Below, piece by piece: positions 39,674-48,027 of a stretch of 64,000 nucleotides of DNA; within the stretch, counting starts at the first letter, position 1, and the number at the start of each line of letters is the position of its first letter. Origin of the DNA: Drancourtella massiliensis (lineage in GTDB: Bacteria > Bacillota > Clostridia > Lachnospirales > Lachnospiraceae); the NCBI RefSeq assembly GCF_016900655.1, contig NZ_JACJKH010000018.1, positions 1-64,000 of the forward strand. The letters run 5' to 3'. The notes beneath the pieces were generated by a model. It made no database searches and was not told the origin of the DNA. It saw only the letters and a program-made list of their open reading frames with translations. The position numbers and the translations under genes were made by a program.

Positions 39674-40840
39674 TTATGTATAAATATATAAAGTGATTCC
39701 ATCCTTCAATCTCTGAAGTCCGTCTTTTAGAACCGCCCTCGGGCATGCAATATTCATTCGAAGAAATCCCTCTCCTGTTTTGCCGTACTGGATTCCGGAC
39801 GACAAATACAGCCCGGTCTCTTTCCTCAGAAACGCAGCCAGTTTTTCCGAATCCTCTGTAATTTCCCGGCAGTCAATCCAGAGAAGATACGTCGCTTCGG
39901 AAGGAACCAGATGAATCTTCGGGATCTCTTTTTTGATAAATTCCCCCGCAGTCTGTTTATTTTCATATAGATAGTCTCTCAGTGCATCCAGCCACGGGCC
40001 ACCTTTCTGGTAAGCCGCGACTGCCCCCGTCATGGCAAAGACATTCGGCTCCGCCGCTTCATCCGTATTCAAGGCCCGCCAGATCTTATGACGCAAAGTT
40101 TCATCCGGCACCATCACAGCCGCTGTCTGTAGCCCCGCCAGATTAAATGTCTTGGTAGGCGCAATACAGGTAATACTGTTATTCCTGCACTTTTCCGAAA
40201 CCGATGCAAACGGGATATAGGATTTTCCAGGATCCGTCAGTTCACAATGAATTTCATCCGAAATGACCACCACATGGTATTTCCAGCACAGCTCTCCAAT
40301 CCGCTCCATCGTCTCTTTCGTCCAGATTTTCCCCACCGGATTGTGCGGATTACAGAAAATCAACATAGTCGTCTGGGGATCAGAAAGCACTTCTTCCAAC
40401 GCTTCGAAATCCACATCGTAACATTCTCCATCATAGGAAAGCGGACACTCTACAACATATCTTCCATTATTTACAACCGAATTGAAAAAAATGTTGTAAA
40501 CCGGTGTCAGAAGCACGACTTTCTCCGCCGGAGTCGTAAGTTTCCGAACCGCACTGGAAATGGCCGGCACCACGCCGGTACAGAAAATCAGCCAGTCTTT
40601 TTCTATCCGGAACTGATGGCGCGTCTCCCACCAGTTCTGAATAGACTCATACCATTCATCCGGGATCAAAGTGTATCCAAAAGCACCGTGGCCTGCTCTT
40701 TTCTGAATTGCATCCTGGATCTCCGGCGCCGTTTCAAAATCCATATCCGCCACCCACATCGGAAGCTCATTCCCGGCAACGTCCCATTTTACAGACAGAG
40801 TTCCACGCCGGTTAACCGGCTTATCAAAATCATAATTCAT
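39674..40840 (-). CDS. MalY/PatB-type cystathionine beta-lyase (PLP C-S lyase)
   Basis: This 388-aa fold-type I PLP enzyme begins MNYDFDKPVNRRGTLSVKWD. It has PMWVADMDFETAPEI typical of MalY/PatB, the CNPHNPVGKIW loop, SDEIHCEL with the cofactor Asp, and the PLP Lys in APTKTFNLAGLQTA. It would release H2S, pyruvate and ammonia from cystathionine or cysteine, feeding methionine synthesis or sulfide production. The start at 40840 follows ACAGGAGGAAACAGGGT. It follows the DUF3737 gene by 26 nt in the same operon, opposite a LysR gene. Confidence 0.9.
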   Translation of the reverse strand: MNYDFDKPVNRRGTLSVKWDVAGNELPMWVADMDFETAPEIQDAIQKRAGHGAFGYTLIPDEWYESIQNWWETRHQFRIEKDWLIFCTGVVPAISSAVRKLTTPAEKVVLLTPVYNIFFNSVVNNGRYVVECPLSYDGECYDVDFEALEEVLSDPQTTMLIFCNPHNPVGKIWTKETMERIGELCWKYHVVVISDEIHCELTDPGKSYIPFASVSEKCRNNSITCIAPTKTFNLAGLQTAAVMVPDETLRHKIWRALNTDEAAEPNVFAMTGAVAAYQKGGPWLDALRDYLYENKQTAGEFIKKEIPKIHLVPSEATYLLWIDCREITEDSEKLAAFLRKETGLYLSSGIQYGKTGEGFLRMNIACPRAVLKDGLQRLKDGITLYIYT

Positions 40841-40866
40841 ACCCTGTTTCCTCCTGTCCTGCCCGA

Positions 40867-41745
40867 TTATGCACAAAATCGATCCAGCTTTTCTTCAACC
40901 GACTTACAGCAGATCCTGGTCTTCTCCGGGTCAATCCTGTCTTTTTCGATAATCAGTTCTCCGATCTCATCCGCGCAGATCGTACCGCCGGACGGATTCA
41001 AAATGCTGTCTACCTTTCCTGTGATTTCAGCATTCACGGTTGAATACTCAAATGCCAGCGTTGTATTCAGCAGACGACAGTTCTTCATTACAAGATTGTC
41101 GATGTAACACATTCCCTGAAGACTCTCGATTGTACAGTTAATCAATGTCAGATTTTTCGCATTCCATCCCAGATACTCTCCTGAAATAAAAGAATCATAA
41201 ACTGTCACATTCTCACTGTTCCAGAACGCATCTTTCGAAAGCATCTTGGCATTTCGGATTTCCATGTTTTTCACACCGTCAAAAGAATAATTCCCTATCA
41301 GCTGGAAATCGGACAGCTTCATATTTTCACTGTTCATGGCAAAATAATCACCCTTTGCCGTAACATGTTCCATTGTCACATCACTGCAGTTCCAGAAAGT
41401 CTCAGCCGCATTCGGGAATGTCACATATTCCAGATGCACCCCCTGACAGCGCCGGAAATTCTTCGGCGCCTCAATGACCGCATTTTTCACCGTGATATCA
41501 TTTGTATACCATACACCCGCTCTCGCCATCTCAAACCATGTACAGTCCTCCGCATAGATATGATTACAGTACCAAAGCGGATACTTCCATTTAAACATGC
41601 TGCCATAAAGCCTGATATCACTACTCTCCTTTAACGGCGACTCCCCATCTGTAAAAATTGTATCATAAACATCCGTATGCTCCGCATGAAACAACGGCCT
41701 TTCCCCTGTCAGATACGCCTGCTTTACTAATTCTCTTTCTGCCAT
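40867..41745 (-). CDS. DUF3737-family protein (predicted right-handed beta-helix)
   Basis: This 292-aa protein begins MAERELVKQAYLTGERPLF and contains many short, periodically spaced N/C-rich strands (NSENMKLSDFQLIGNYSF, NSENVTVYDSFISG, NAKNLTLINCTIES), the hallmark of a parallel beta-helix. It fits DUF3737, a family of unknown function widespread in Firmicutes. The start at 41745 has AGGAGGTTTTGGAAC. It is the first gene of an operon with the MalY-type lyase, divergent from a LysR gene that may control both. Confidence 0.85.
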   Translation of the reverse strand: MAERELVKQAYLTGERPLFHAEHTDVYDTIFTDGESPLKESSDIRLYGSMFKWKYPLWYCNHIYAEDCTWFEMARAGVWYTNDITVKNAVIEAPKNFRRCQGVHLEYVTFPNAAETFWNCSDVTMEHVTAKGDYFAMNSENMKLSDFQLIGNYSFDGVKNMEIRNAKMLSKDAFWNSENVTVYDSFISGEYLGWNAKNLTLINCTIESLQGMCYIDNLVMKNCRLLNTTLAFEYSTVNAEITGKVDSILNPSGGTICADEIGELIIEKDRIDPEKTRICCKSVEEKLDRFCA

Positions 41746-41894
41746 GTTCCAAAACCTCCTCACGATCTTCTTTATAAATACCTGCTCCTGGATAATACCC
41801 AGTCTCCTTACTAAACTAACTATAGAACGGCCAAAACAAAATAGCAAATACTTATGTACTATGCCTTTTCATAGCTGAAAGTTATGGATATTTT

Positions 41895-42034
41895 TCGGGG
41901 ACGTGTTCCGGCGTTTCGGAACCTGTCCCCGATGAAAAAAATCTGACAATTCGGTTTTGGCCTTATTTTATGCGGGTTTTGAGACTTTTTTGTCCATTTA
42001 CGTCGTGTACCTGTGCACCGGAACACGTCCCCGA
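41895..42034. repeat. REP/MITE-like palindromic element
   Basis: A 38-nt imperfect palindrome (41895-41932) with stem TCGGGGACgTGTTCCG/CGGAACctGTCCCCGA is followed 85 nt later by CCGGAACACGTCCCCGA (42018-42034), which is the exact 17-nt inverse complement of the first arm. The unit is GC-rich inside an AT-rich intergenic stretch (41746-42189) that has no gene. It resembles REP units mobilised by RAYT transposases. The rest of this gap holds only the AT-rich divergent promoter region with TATAG-like repeats. Confidence 0.6.
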
Positions 42035-42189
42035 TAAAGCGTATAAGATAGTAATTATTTATAGTTTATAAGGATTTATAGTTGAAACCTATTCTGCTTC
42101 GGGGTATAGTATTTGTAGTGTTTTATAGTACGTTTTAAATTTTGTATAGTTTATATTTTATGTGATGAGTCTGATGGAGGAATGTGTTT

Positions 42190-43089
42190 ATGGAGCTTCG
42201 TGTTCTTCAATATTTTCTTGCGATTGCAAGGGAACAGAGTATTGTTCATGCTGCCGAGTCGTTGCGTCTTTCACAGCCGACGCTTTCTACGCAGATTAAA
42301 AACCTGGAGGATGAGCTTGGTAAGAAACTTTTTATCCGGGGTGGTAAGGGTTCCCGGCGGATTACGCTTACAGAAGAGGGGATGATTCTGCGTAAGCGGG
42401 CTGAGGAGATTCTTGAGCTTGTCCGAAAGACGGAGTCTGAGATCTCTGCTTCTGATGATGTTCTGATCGGTGATATTTATATTGGTGCCGGTGAGACTGA
42501 CGGGATCCGGCTGATTGCGCGGGCGGCAAAGCAGATGCAGTCGCGTTATCCCGGCATCCAGTTTCATATTTCAAGTGGAAATGCTGTGTTTGTGAGAGAG
42601 TCTCTTGACAGGGGACTGATTGATTTTGGAATTGTTTTTGGTCCTGTAGATCTGACGAAATATCATGCTTTGAAAGTTCCGGTACGGGATATCTGGGGTG
42701 TGCTGATGCGTAAGGATTCGCCTCTTGCCGAGAAGGAATCAATCCGGAGAGAAGATCTCTGGGATCAGCCGTTGATCGTCTCCCAGCAGGAGTCCAACGG
42801 CGGCCAGGTGCTGCAGTGGTTGAAGCGGGATCCGGCTGATCTTCGTATTGTAGCCACCTACAATCTGATTTACAATGCTTCCCGGTTGGTCGATGAAGGG
42901 CTGGGCTATGCGTTTAGTTTTGACCATCTGATCAATACGACCGGAGACAGTACTCTTTGCTTTCGTCCGCTTGATCCGGCACTGGAGATAGAGATGTCAA
43001 TTATCTGGAAAAAGTATCAGGTGTTTTCCAAACCGGTGGAAAAATTTATTTCTGTCCTGCGGGAATCTCTTTCTCTGGATGAAGCATAG
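42190..43089 (+). CDS. LysR-family transcriptional regulator
   Basis: This 299-aa LTTR has the HTH in the first 60 residues (QSIVHAAESLRLSQPTLSTQIKNLEDELG) and an effector-binding domain starting near 88 (GDIYIGAGETDGIR). It is similar to CynR/CysL-type regulators, with the LTTR linker typical of the family. The ATG at 42190 follows GGAGGAATGTGTTT. Divergent orientation to the DUF3737-malY operon suggests control of that operon, perhaps sensing a sulfur amino acid; this is inference. The codon usage is richer in G/T third bases than its neighbours. Confidence 0.9.
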   Translation: MELRVLQYFLAIAREQSIVHAAESLRLSQPTLSTQIKNLEDELGKKLFIRGGKGSRRITLTEEGMILRKRAEEILELVRKTESEISASDDVLIGDIYIGAGETDGIRLIARAAKQMQSRYPGIQFHISSGNAVFVRESLDRGLIDFGIVFGPVDLTKYHALKVPVRDIWGVLMRKDSPLAEKESIRREDLWDQPLIVSQQESNGGQVLQWLKRDPADLRIVATYNLIYNASRLVDEGLGYAFSFDHLINTTGDSTLCFRPLDPALEIEMSIIWKKYQVFSKPVEKFISVLRESLSLDEA

Positions 43090-43116
43090 GTTTCTCCTCC
43101 ATTTTCCCCGCTTTAT

Positions 43117-43146
43117 TTGACAATCGGATGTATTCTCTTTTATAAT
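43117..43146 (+). promoter_or_regulatory. blaIR promoter
   Basis: TTGACA (43117-43122), 18-nt spacer, TATAAT (43141-43146). The BlaI box begins 8 nt downstream, over the expected transcription start. Confidence 0.8.
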
Positions 43147-43153
43147 ATAACTA

Positions 43154-43165
43154 TTACATTTGTAA
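43154..43165. promoter_or_regulatory. BlaI/MecI-type operator
   Basis: TTACATTTGTAA is a perfect palindrome with the TACAnnTGTA core of BlaI/MecI operators, lying 22 nt before the blaI start. It is consistent with autorepression. Confidence 0.75.
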
Positions 43166-43186
43166 GATTGAAGGGAGGAATCTGTT

Positions 43187-43573
43187 ATGACCCGTTTGCC
43201 GCAAATCTCCGAGGCGGAATTTGAAGTCATGAAAATCGTGTGGCAGCGTGCCCCGGTCAACACAAATGAAATCACGGAATGTCTGGAGAAAACGACATCC
43301 TGGAGTCCGAAAACGATTCAGACGCTGATCAAGCGGCTGGTCAACAAAGGTGCTCTGACCTACGAAAAGCAGGGACGTATCTTTGTCTACACTCCTCTGG
43401 TCGGAGAAAAAGAATATATCGGACAGGAGAGTTCTTCTTTTCTGAAGCGTTTTTACCATGGGGATCTCACCGAAATGGTTTCCTCTTTCCTGGAGGAGGA
43501 CCGCCTTTCGGAAGAAGACCTCGATGAACTGCGTGCGCTTTTGTCCGGAACATCAAAAAAAGGAGGCCGCTGA
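43187..43573 (+). CDS. blaI: BlaI/MecI/CopY-family repressor
   Basis: This 128-aa winged-helix repressor starts MTRLPQISEAEFEVMKIVWQ. The recognition region is TTSWSPKTIQTLIKRLVNKGAL (about 36-57), and it has a C-terminal dimerisation helix and the site that the BlaR1 pathway cleaves in homologues. It sits directly upstream of blaR1 (2-nt gap), and two matching operators occur in this window. It would be inactivated after BlaR1 senses a beta-lactam or cell-wall ligand. Confidence 0.93.
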   Translation: MTRLPQISEAEFEVMKIVWQRAPVNTNEITECLEKTTSWSPKTIQTLIKRLVNKGALTYEKQGRIFVYTPLVGEKEYIGQESSSFLKRFYHGDLTEMVSSFLEEDRLSEEDLDELRALLSGTSKKGGR

Positions 43574-43575
43574 TC

Positions 43576-45378
43576 ATGGAACGTTTTATGATACATTTTC
43601 TGTTCTGCAGCCTTCTTCTTTGTGGAATCATCGGTATCTTTTTCTTTCTCCGGACAGTATTCAAAACACTGCTTGTCGGACGGATGCGGTACCATCTCTG
43701 GCTTGTGCTGCTTATACTGTCTGCCATTCCGTTTCTTCCGGGTCTCCCTTTTAAATTTTCCGGAAATATTTTATGGTCTTTCCTGCCGTCAAACCATTCT
43801 TTTTCATTTCATGCTGTATCCGGAACAGGCCAGAATATGCAGCCTTACGTTGCTGCCGCCGGATGGATGAATGATTTCGCGGAATCTGTTACACAGAGAA
43901 CGCCGTCTTCTCTTTGGGGTTTTCTTTTTGCCGTCTGGATTGCCGGCGTCCTTTTTATGGGAATCTTTCTGATCCGTTCTGCACTTCGTCTCCGTGCACT
44001 GAAAAACGCTTCCCTTCCTTTGCAGCATGAAAAAGCAAAAGCGCTGTATCAGTCGTGTCTGGAGGAACTGCACATCCGGCGGAAGATTCCTGTGTACAGC
44101 AATGCCTTTTTAAAGTCTCCGGTTATGGCCGGGGTCATTCGTCCCGGCATTTACCTTCCGATTCACCTGATCTCTGATTATCAGGAAAAGGATCTCCGGT
44201 ATATTCTGCTTCACGAACTGTTTCATTACCGCCACCGGGATTCACTCATCGGACATCTGATGAATCTTGCGGGTATGGTCTACTGGTTTCATCCGCTGAT
44301 GCGCCTTTCTCTTCACACCATGCGGGAAGACCGGGAAATTGCCTGCGATGCTTCTGTGCTGTCCCTGCTCGATGAAGCTTCCTATACCGACTATGGGCAG
44401 ACCCTCATCCGATTTGCCCGGAAAACATCGCTTCATCCGTTTCCTTTTACAGCCGGACTTGGAGAAAATAAAAAACAGATCCGAAAACGGATTCTTTGCA
44501 TTGCTTCCTACCAGAAGCCTACACCCTGTAGGCGATTCAAAAGCGGGTGCGCCTTTTTCCTGATCTGTCTCCTTTTGTCCGCATCGGTTCCCTTTCTTTC
44601 CTCCGATGCAGCGGCAGAAAATGCGGCGCTTCCCGAAAATGGAGCTTCCGGTACTTCATCTTCCCTTTCCGCCTATTTCCAGGGCTATGAGGGATGTTTT
44701 GTCCTGTACGATATGGAAGCGGACGACTGGACCATCTACAACGAATCCCTTGCCCGCAGCCGGGTTTCACCGGATTCGACCTATAAGATTTTTGATGCCC
44801 TGTTTGCTCTGGAAGAAGGGATAATCACTCCGGAACACAACTTTCTTCCACAGCCGGACGAATCGTATCCATTTGAAGAGTGGAATCAGGATCAGACACT
44901 GCAAAGTGCAATGACCTCCTCCGTCAACTGGTATTTTCAGAATCTGGATCATCAGATGGGCGCATCCGTCCTGCGTTCCTACCTGCATCAGATCGGCTAT
45001 GGAAATGAATCCCTTCAGGGAGATCTTTCTTCTTACTGGATGGAATCTTCTCTGAAAATTTCTCCGGTGGAGCAGGTGCAGCTTCTTGTTTCATTTTATT
45101 ACAACGACTGGAATTTCGATCCGTCACATATTGAAACGGTCAAAGATGCTATCTGCCTTTCCTCATCTTCGGGAACTGCCCTTTATGGAAAGACGGGAAC
45201 CGGACAGATAAATGGGCAGAATATCAACGGTTGCTTTGTCGGTTTTGTAGAGTCTTCCGGGCACCCGGTCTTCTTTGCATCAAACCTTCGGGGCAAAGAT
45301 GCGGCAGGAAGTACGGCGGCGTCCACCACACTCTCTATCTTATCGGATCTGGGGATTTATTCTGATGAATCCCTTTAA
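43576..45378 (+). CDS. blaR1: BlaR1-type sensor: M56 metallopeptidase fused to a penicillin-binding sensor domain
   Basis: This 600-aa membrane sensor-transducer has four N-terminal membrane segments around an M56 zinc protease domain (HELFHYRHRDS, about 214, then REDREIACDASVLS). A last membrane segment lies near 325-345. A C-terminal class-D-beta-lactamase-like domain shows STYK (serine near 395), SVN (in SSVNWYFQNL) and KTGTGQINGQNINGC. Acylation of the serine outside should activate the cytosolic protease and lift BlaI. No beta-lactamase gene is adjacent; the facing genes carry the second BlaI box. Confidence 0.93.
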   Translation: MERFMIHFLFCSLLLCGIIGIFFFLRTVFKTLLVGRMRYHLWLVLLILSAIPFLPGLPFKFSGNILWSFLPSNHSFSFHAVSGTGQNMQPYVAAAGWMNDFAESVTQRTPSSLWGFLFAVWIAGVLFMGIFLIRSALRLRALKNASLPLQHEKAKALYQSCLEELHIRRKIPVYSNAFLKSPVMAGVIRPGIYLPIHLISDYQEKDLRYILLHELFHYRHRDSLIGHLMNLAGMVYWFHPLMRLSLHTMREDREIACDASVLSLLDEASYTDYGQTLIRFARKTSLHPFPFTAGLGENKKQIRKRILCIASYQKPTPCRRFKSGCAFFLICLLLSASVPFLSSDAAAENAALPENGASGTSSSLSAYFQGYEGCFVLYDMEADDWTIYNESLARSRVSPDSTYKIFDALFALEEGIITPEHNFLPQPDESYPFEEWNQDQTLQSAMTSSVNWYFQNLDHQMGASVLRSYLHQIGYGNESLQGDLSSYWMESSLKISPVEQVQLLVSFYYNDWNFDPSHIETVKDAICLSSSSGTALYGKTGTGQINGQNINGCFVGFVESSGHPVFFASNLRGKDAAGSTAASTTLSILSDLGIYSDESL

Positions 45379-45408
45379 ATTCACGCAAAATGAAGCGGAC
45401 AGGAATAT

Positions 45409-46677
45409 TTACTCCCCGTCCGCTTCTTCCCATTGTTTTCCAAACCGGTACTGATATTCCGGTACTTTCGCCAGTTCCTCCTCGGAAATCTCATTTCCCA
45501 GATATTGGAATGTCCCGTCATCCGAAAACTGCACGGTCAGTTTATGGGTCATTGCATTGTCATTGCACGCTGCCATGCACACCGCCTGCACCGTCAGTTC
45601 CAGGATACCGTTCCCCTTTTCTTCTGCCTCTACCACTTCCGGAATGGAAGTTCCAAACGTAGTCGGAGAATAGTTCCCGGTCCCAAGCCGTACCCACAGA
45701 TAGGTTCCTGTCTCTGCATCGTATTCTGCATAATCTCTGAGTTCATCTTTCGTCACCGGAAGATATTCCATGATCAGGCTTTCGAATTCTTCCGCCTTGA
45801 TCCCGTCCGCATACCGGTCATAATCTATGATCGTTCCATATTTCATTTCATAGAATGATTCAAACACTCCATTGTAATCCAGTCTGGAAAGATCGGACGT
45901 ATTCCAGTTTGAACAAAGTAGATTATTTCCCTGATATCCAAGTGCCAGAACACACTTCCTGGAAAGTTCTCGGTACGTTTCTTCCATGGGCCGGATCCGT
46001 ATCATGGTGGATGCGTCCACGACTTCCGTAACTTCCGGCGGCTGCGGTGCACACAACTCGTAGGAAAGCCATCCTTTTTCCGTGTAGTTCCACCATTTCA
46101 CCCTTGTATAGGAAGTGGAAGAAATGACAGGTTCCCCGTCACCGCTCCACTCGGAAATGGTATCCACCACATACAGGTCTTCCCCGTCATACTCAAACTC
46201 CGTCCGGTTCAACCCGCCGCTGGACTTCACCTTATAAAGAACCATCGTTCCCTCTTTTCCATCCTGACAATCTGCCAGAAAGTCTTCCATCGTTTCATAG
46301 TTCTCCATTGTCGAATAGGCATCCGCGCCGGTTACCGTCAATCCGTCTTCCTTCAGCACATCCTTCAGGGCGACAATCTCCTCATCGGATAATACTCCAT
46401 CGGATGTATTCCCTTTATCCATGTTCTGATACTGACTGGAAATCCGCTCCATTGCCGCACTGCACTCTTCTTCTGCATCTTTCTTCTTTTTGGTATCCAG
46501 CGGAAGATTGTATCCCTTTTCCCACTGTTCTGTCTGCTCTGTTGCCTCAGCTTCTTCCCCTTTGCTTTGGCTGTGTTCTTCCCTGTCTCTGCTCAGCATG
46601 ATGCCGCTCAGACCAATCAGCAGAATCAGGAGAACTATAAGCATAGCATATTTTCTGTAAATTTTTTTACTCCCCAT
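45409..46677 (-). CDS. Membrane-anchored extracytoplasmic protein (DUF6070-like), second of pair
   Basis: This 422-aa protein has an N-terminal membrane anchor (MLIVLLILLIGLSGIMLS) and a large extracytoplasmic domain. Its C-terminal 200 residues are clearly related to the upstream neighbour: NNLLCSNW, then FYEMKYGTIIDYDRY, and LELTVQAVCMAACNDNAM match NNLLITDW, LYRAKYGEIVPYE and IQLTVEAVWEMEMLDCAM. The gene overlaps its partner by 11 nt, so the two are coupled under the BlaI box at 47951. The DUF6070 label is from memory and tentative; function is unknown. Confidence 0.7.
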   Translation of the reverse strand: MGSKKIYRKYAMLIVLLILLIGLSGIMLSRDREEHSQSKGEEAEATEQTEQWEKGYNLPLDTKKKKDAEEECSAAMERISSQYQNMDKGNTSDGVLSDEEIVALKDVLKEDGLTVTGADAYSTMENYETMEDFLADCQDGKEGTMVLYKVKSSGGLNRTEFEYDGEDLYVVDTISEWSGDGEPVISSTSYTRVKWWNYTEKGWLSYELCAPQPPEVTEVVDASTMIRIRPMEETYRELSRKCVLALGYQGNNLLCSNWNTSDLSRLDYNGVFESFYEMKYGTIIDYDRYADGIKAEEFESLIMEYLPVTKDELRDYAEYDAETGTYLWVRLGTGNYSPTTFGTSIPEVVEAEEKGNGILELTVQAVCMAACNDNAMTHKLTVQFSDDGTFQYLGNEISEEELAKVPEYQYRFGKQWEEADGE

Positions 46678-47860
46678 AGTAATGATTCCACTCCTCCTCT
46701 GTGAGCCTTGGCTTATACCAGAAACTGGTCATCCCTTTCTCCCTGGAAATCACACGGTTGGATACATACTGAAAACTCCCGTCTTTCATCGGGCGCACCA
46801 CCAGTTCACTCTTCATGGCACAGTCCAGCATCTCCATCTCCCATACCGCTTCCACGGTGAGCTGGATCGTTCCATCCGCCAGCTTTTTATATCCGGTCAC
46901 TTCCAGATATGGCCCGTATGGCGACCCTCCATCATAACGCCCCCGCGGACGGTAAAGAAAGGTGCCGCTCTCGGGCTGATACTTCATACGGTTCCGGATC
47001 GTCTGCCTGCCAAAGGAAAAATAACTTTGCAGGACTTCCTCGATTTCTTCTTCCGGCACATGATATTCTGCCCCTTCCTTTGCTTCATATGGAACAATTT
47101 CCCCATATTTTGCGCGGTAAAGCCGTTCATACAGATCGTAAAAATCCAGTTCTTTGCTGTCCTGCTCCGTCCAGTCGGTAATCAGCAGATTATTCCGCTC
47201 ATATCCAACGGATGCGAGATAGGTCTGGTAAGCCTCCCTGCATGTCTGATCCAGCGGCTTGACCCGGAATGCTTTTTGTCCCGGAGCGCCGTCGTATCCT
47301 GCCGGACGGGATTCTTCCAAAAACAGATATCCCTTATCCGTATAATCCCATGAGGCGGCTTCAAATTCATGATAATAATAGACCTCCGGGTTGTCGTTCT
47401 CCCACCGCAGGGAAGATTCTGTCACCTCTATGTTGCCGTTCTGAGCCTCCAGATCGTAACGGATCCAGCCGCATTCGTCCGTTACACAGAAAAACACTGC
47501 CGCTGCTTCTTCTCCTTGTTCTGCGCTTTCGCAGAAGTCCTGGACCTGCCCGAAATTTACCATGTTAATCTGATTGTCCGTATCAACCGCCGCATATCCC
47601 TGCTCCCCGATAGCCTGTATGATCTGTTGCTGAAATGCCAGCGTATCTTTTTCCCCTCTGCCTCTCTCCTCTTCGTAAATTTCCCGGAATCCCTCTGCAA
47701 GCTGTTCGGATTCCCTGGAAATCCGCTCTTCTTTTTCCTGTCTTTCTGTTTTTTGCTGATTTTCCTGCTTGTATCCGTCCTCTCTTTCCACGGCAATACT
47801 GCACCCCGCCCCGGCAAACAGAAGAATCCAGCCTGCAATCATCCACTTCTTCCAGCTCAA
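46667..47860 (-). CDS. Predicted lipoprotein (DUF6070-like), first of pair, BlaI-box controlled
   Basis: This is an extracytoplasmic protein of about 397 aa. I place the start at the TTG at 47860 (LSWKKWMIAGW), because GGAGAG lies 6 nt upstream and it gives a classic lipoprotein signal ending in the lipobox LFAGAGCS. A Gln/Glu-rich linker follows, then the domain shared with the downstream paralogue. Its promoter (TTGACT-17-TAATAT) is overlapped by a BlaI box, so expression should rise when BlaR1 is triggered. Role unknown; envelope-stress or cell-wall protection is inferred from regulation only. Confidence 0.7.
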   Translation of the reverse strand: MSWKKWMIAGWILLFAGAGCSIAVEREDGYKQENQQKTERQEKEERISRESEQLAEGFREIYEEERGRGEKDTLAFQQQIIQAIGEQGYAAVDTDNQINMVNFGQVQDFCESAEQGEEAAAVFFCVTDECGWIRYDLEAQNGNIEVTESSLRWENDNPEVYYYHEFEAASWDYTDKGYLFLEESRPAGYDGAPGQKAFRVKPLDQTCREAYQTYLASVGYERNNLLITDWTEQDSKELDFYDLYERLYRAKYGEIVPYEAKEGAEYHVPEEEIEEVLQSYFSFGRQTIRNRMKYQPESGTFLYRPRGRYDGGSPYGPYLEVTGYKKLADGTIQLTVEAVWEMEMLDCAMKSELVVRPMKDGSFQYVSNRVISREKGMTSFWYKPRLTEEEWNHYYGE

Positions 47861-47947
47861 GAACTTCTCTCCTTTTCCATCTGTCACCACTGTAAAATAT
47901 CTTCCCGGAAATGCAAGAATCTATCTGCTTTTCTTCCTTGTGTCTTA

Positions 47948-47976
47948 ATATTACACTTGTAAGATTTCAAAGTCAA
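47948..47976 (-). promoter_or_regulatory. Promoter of the lipoprotein pair with BlaI box
   Basis: On minus, TTGACT (47976-47971), 17-nt spacer, TAATAT (47953-47948). The palindrome TTACACTTGTAA (47951-47962 on plus; TTACAAGTGTAA on minus) overlaps the -10 and spacer and differs from the blaI operator by one centre base, so BlaI binding should block polymerase. Confidence 0.72.
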
Positions 47977-48027
47977 GAAGATTCCAACGGGCTGACTACG
48001 AATATTTCGCAGCAGCCCGTACCTCTT

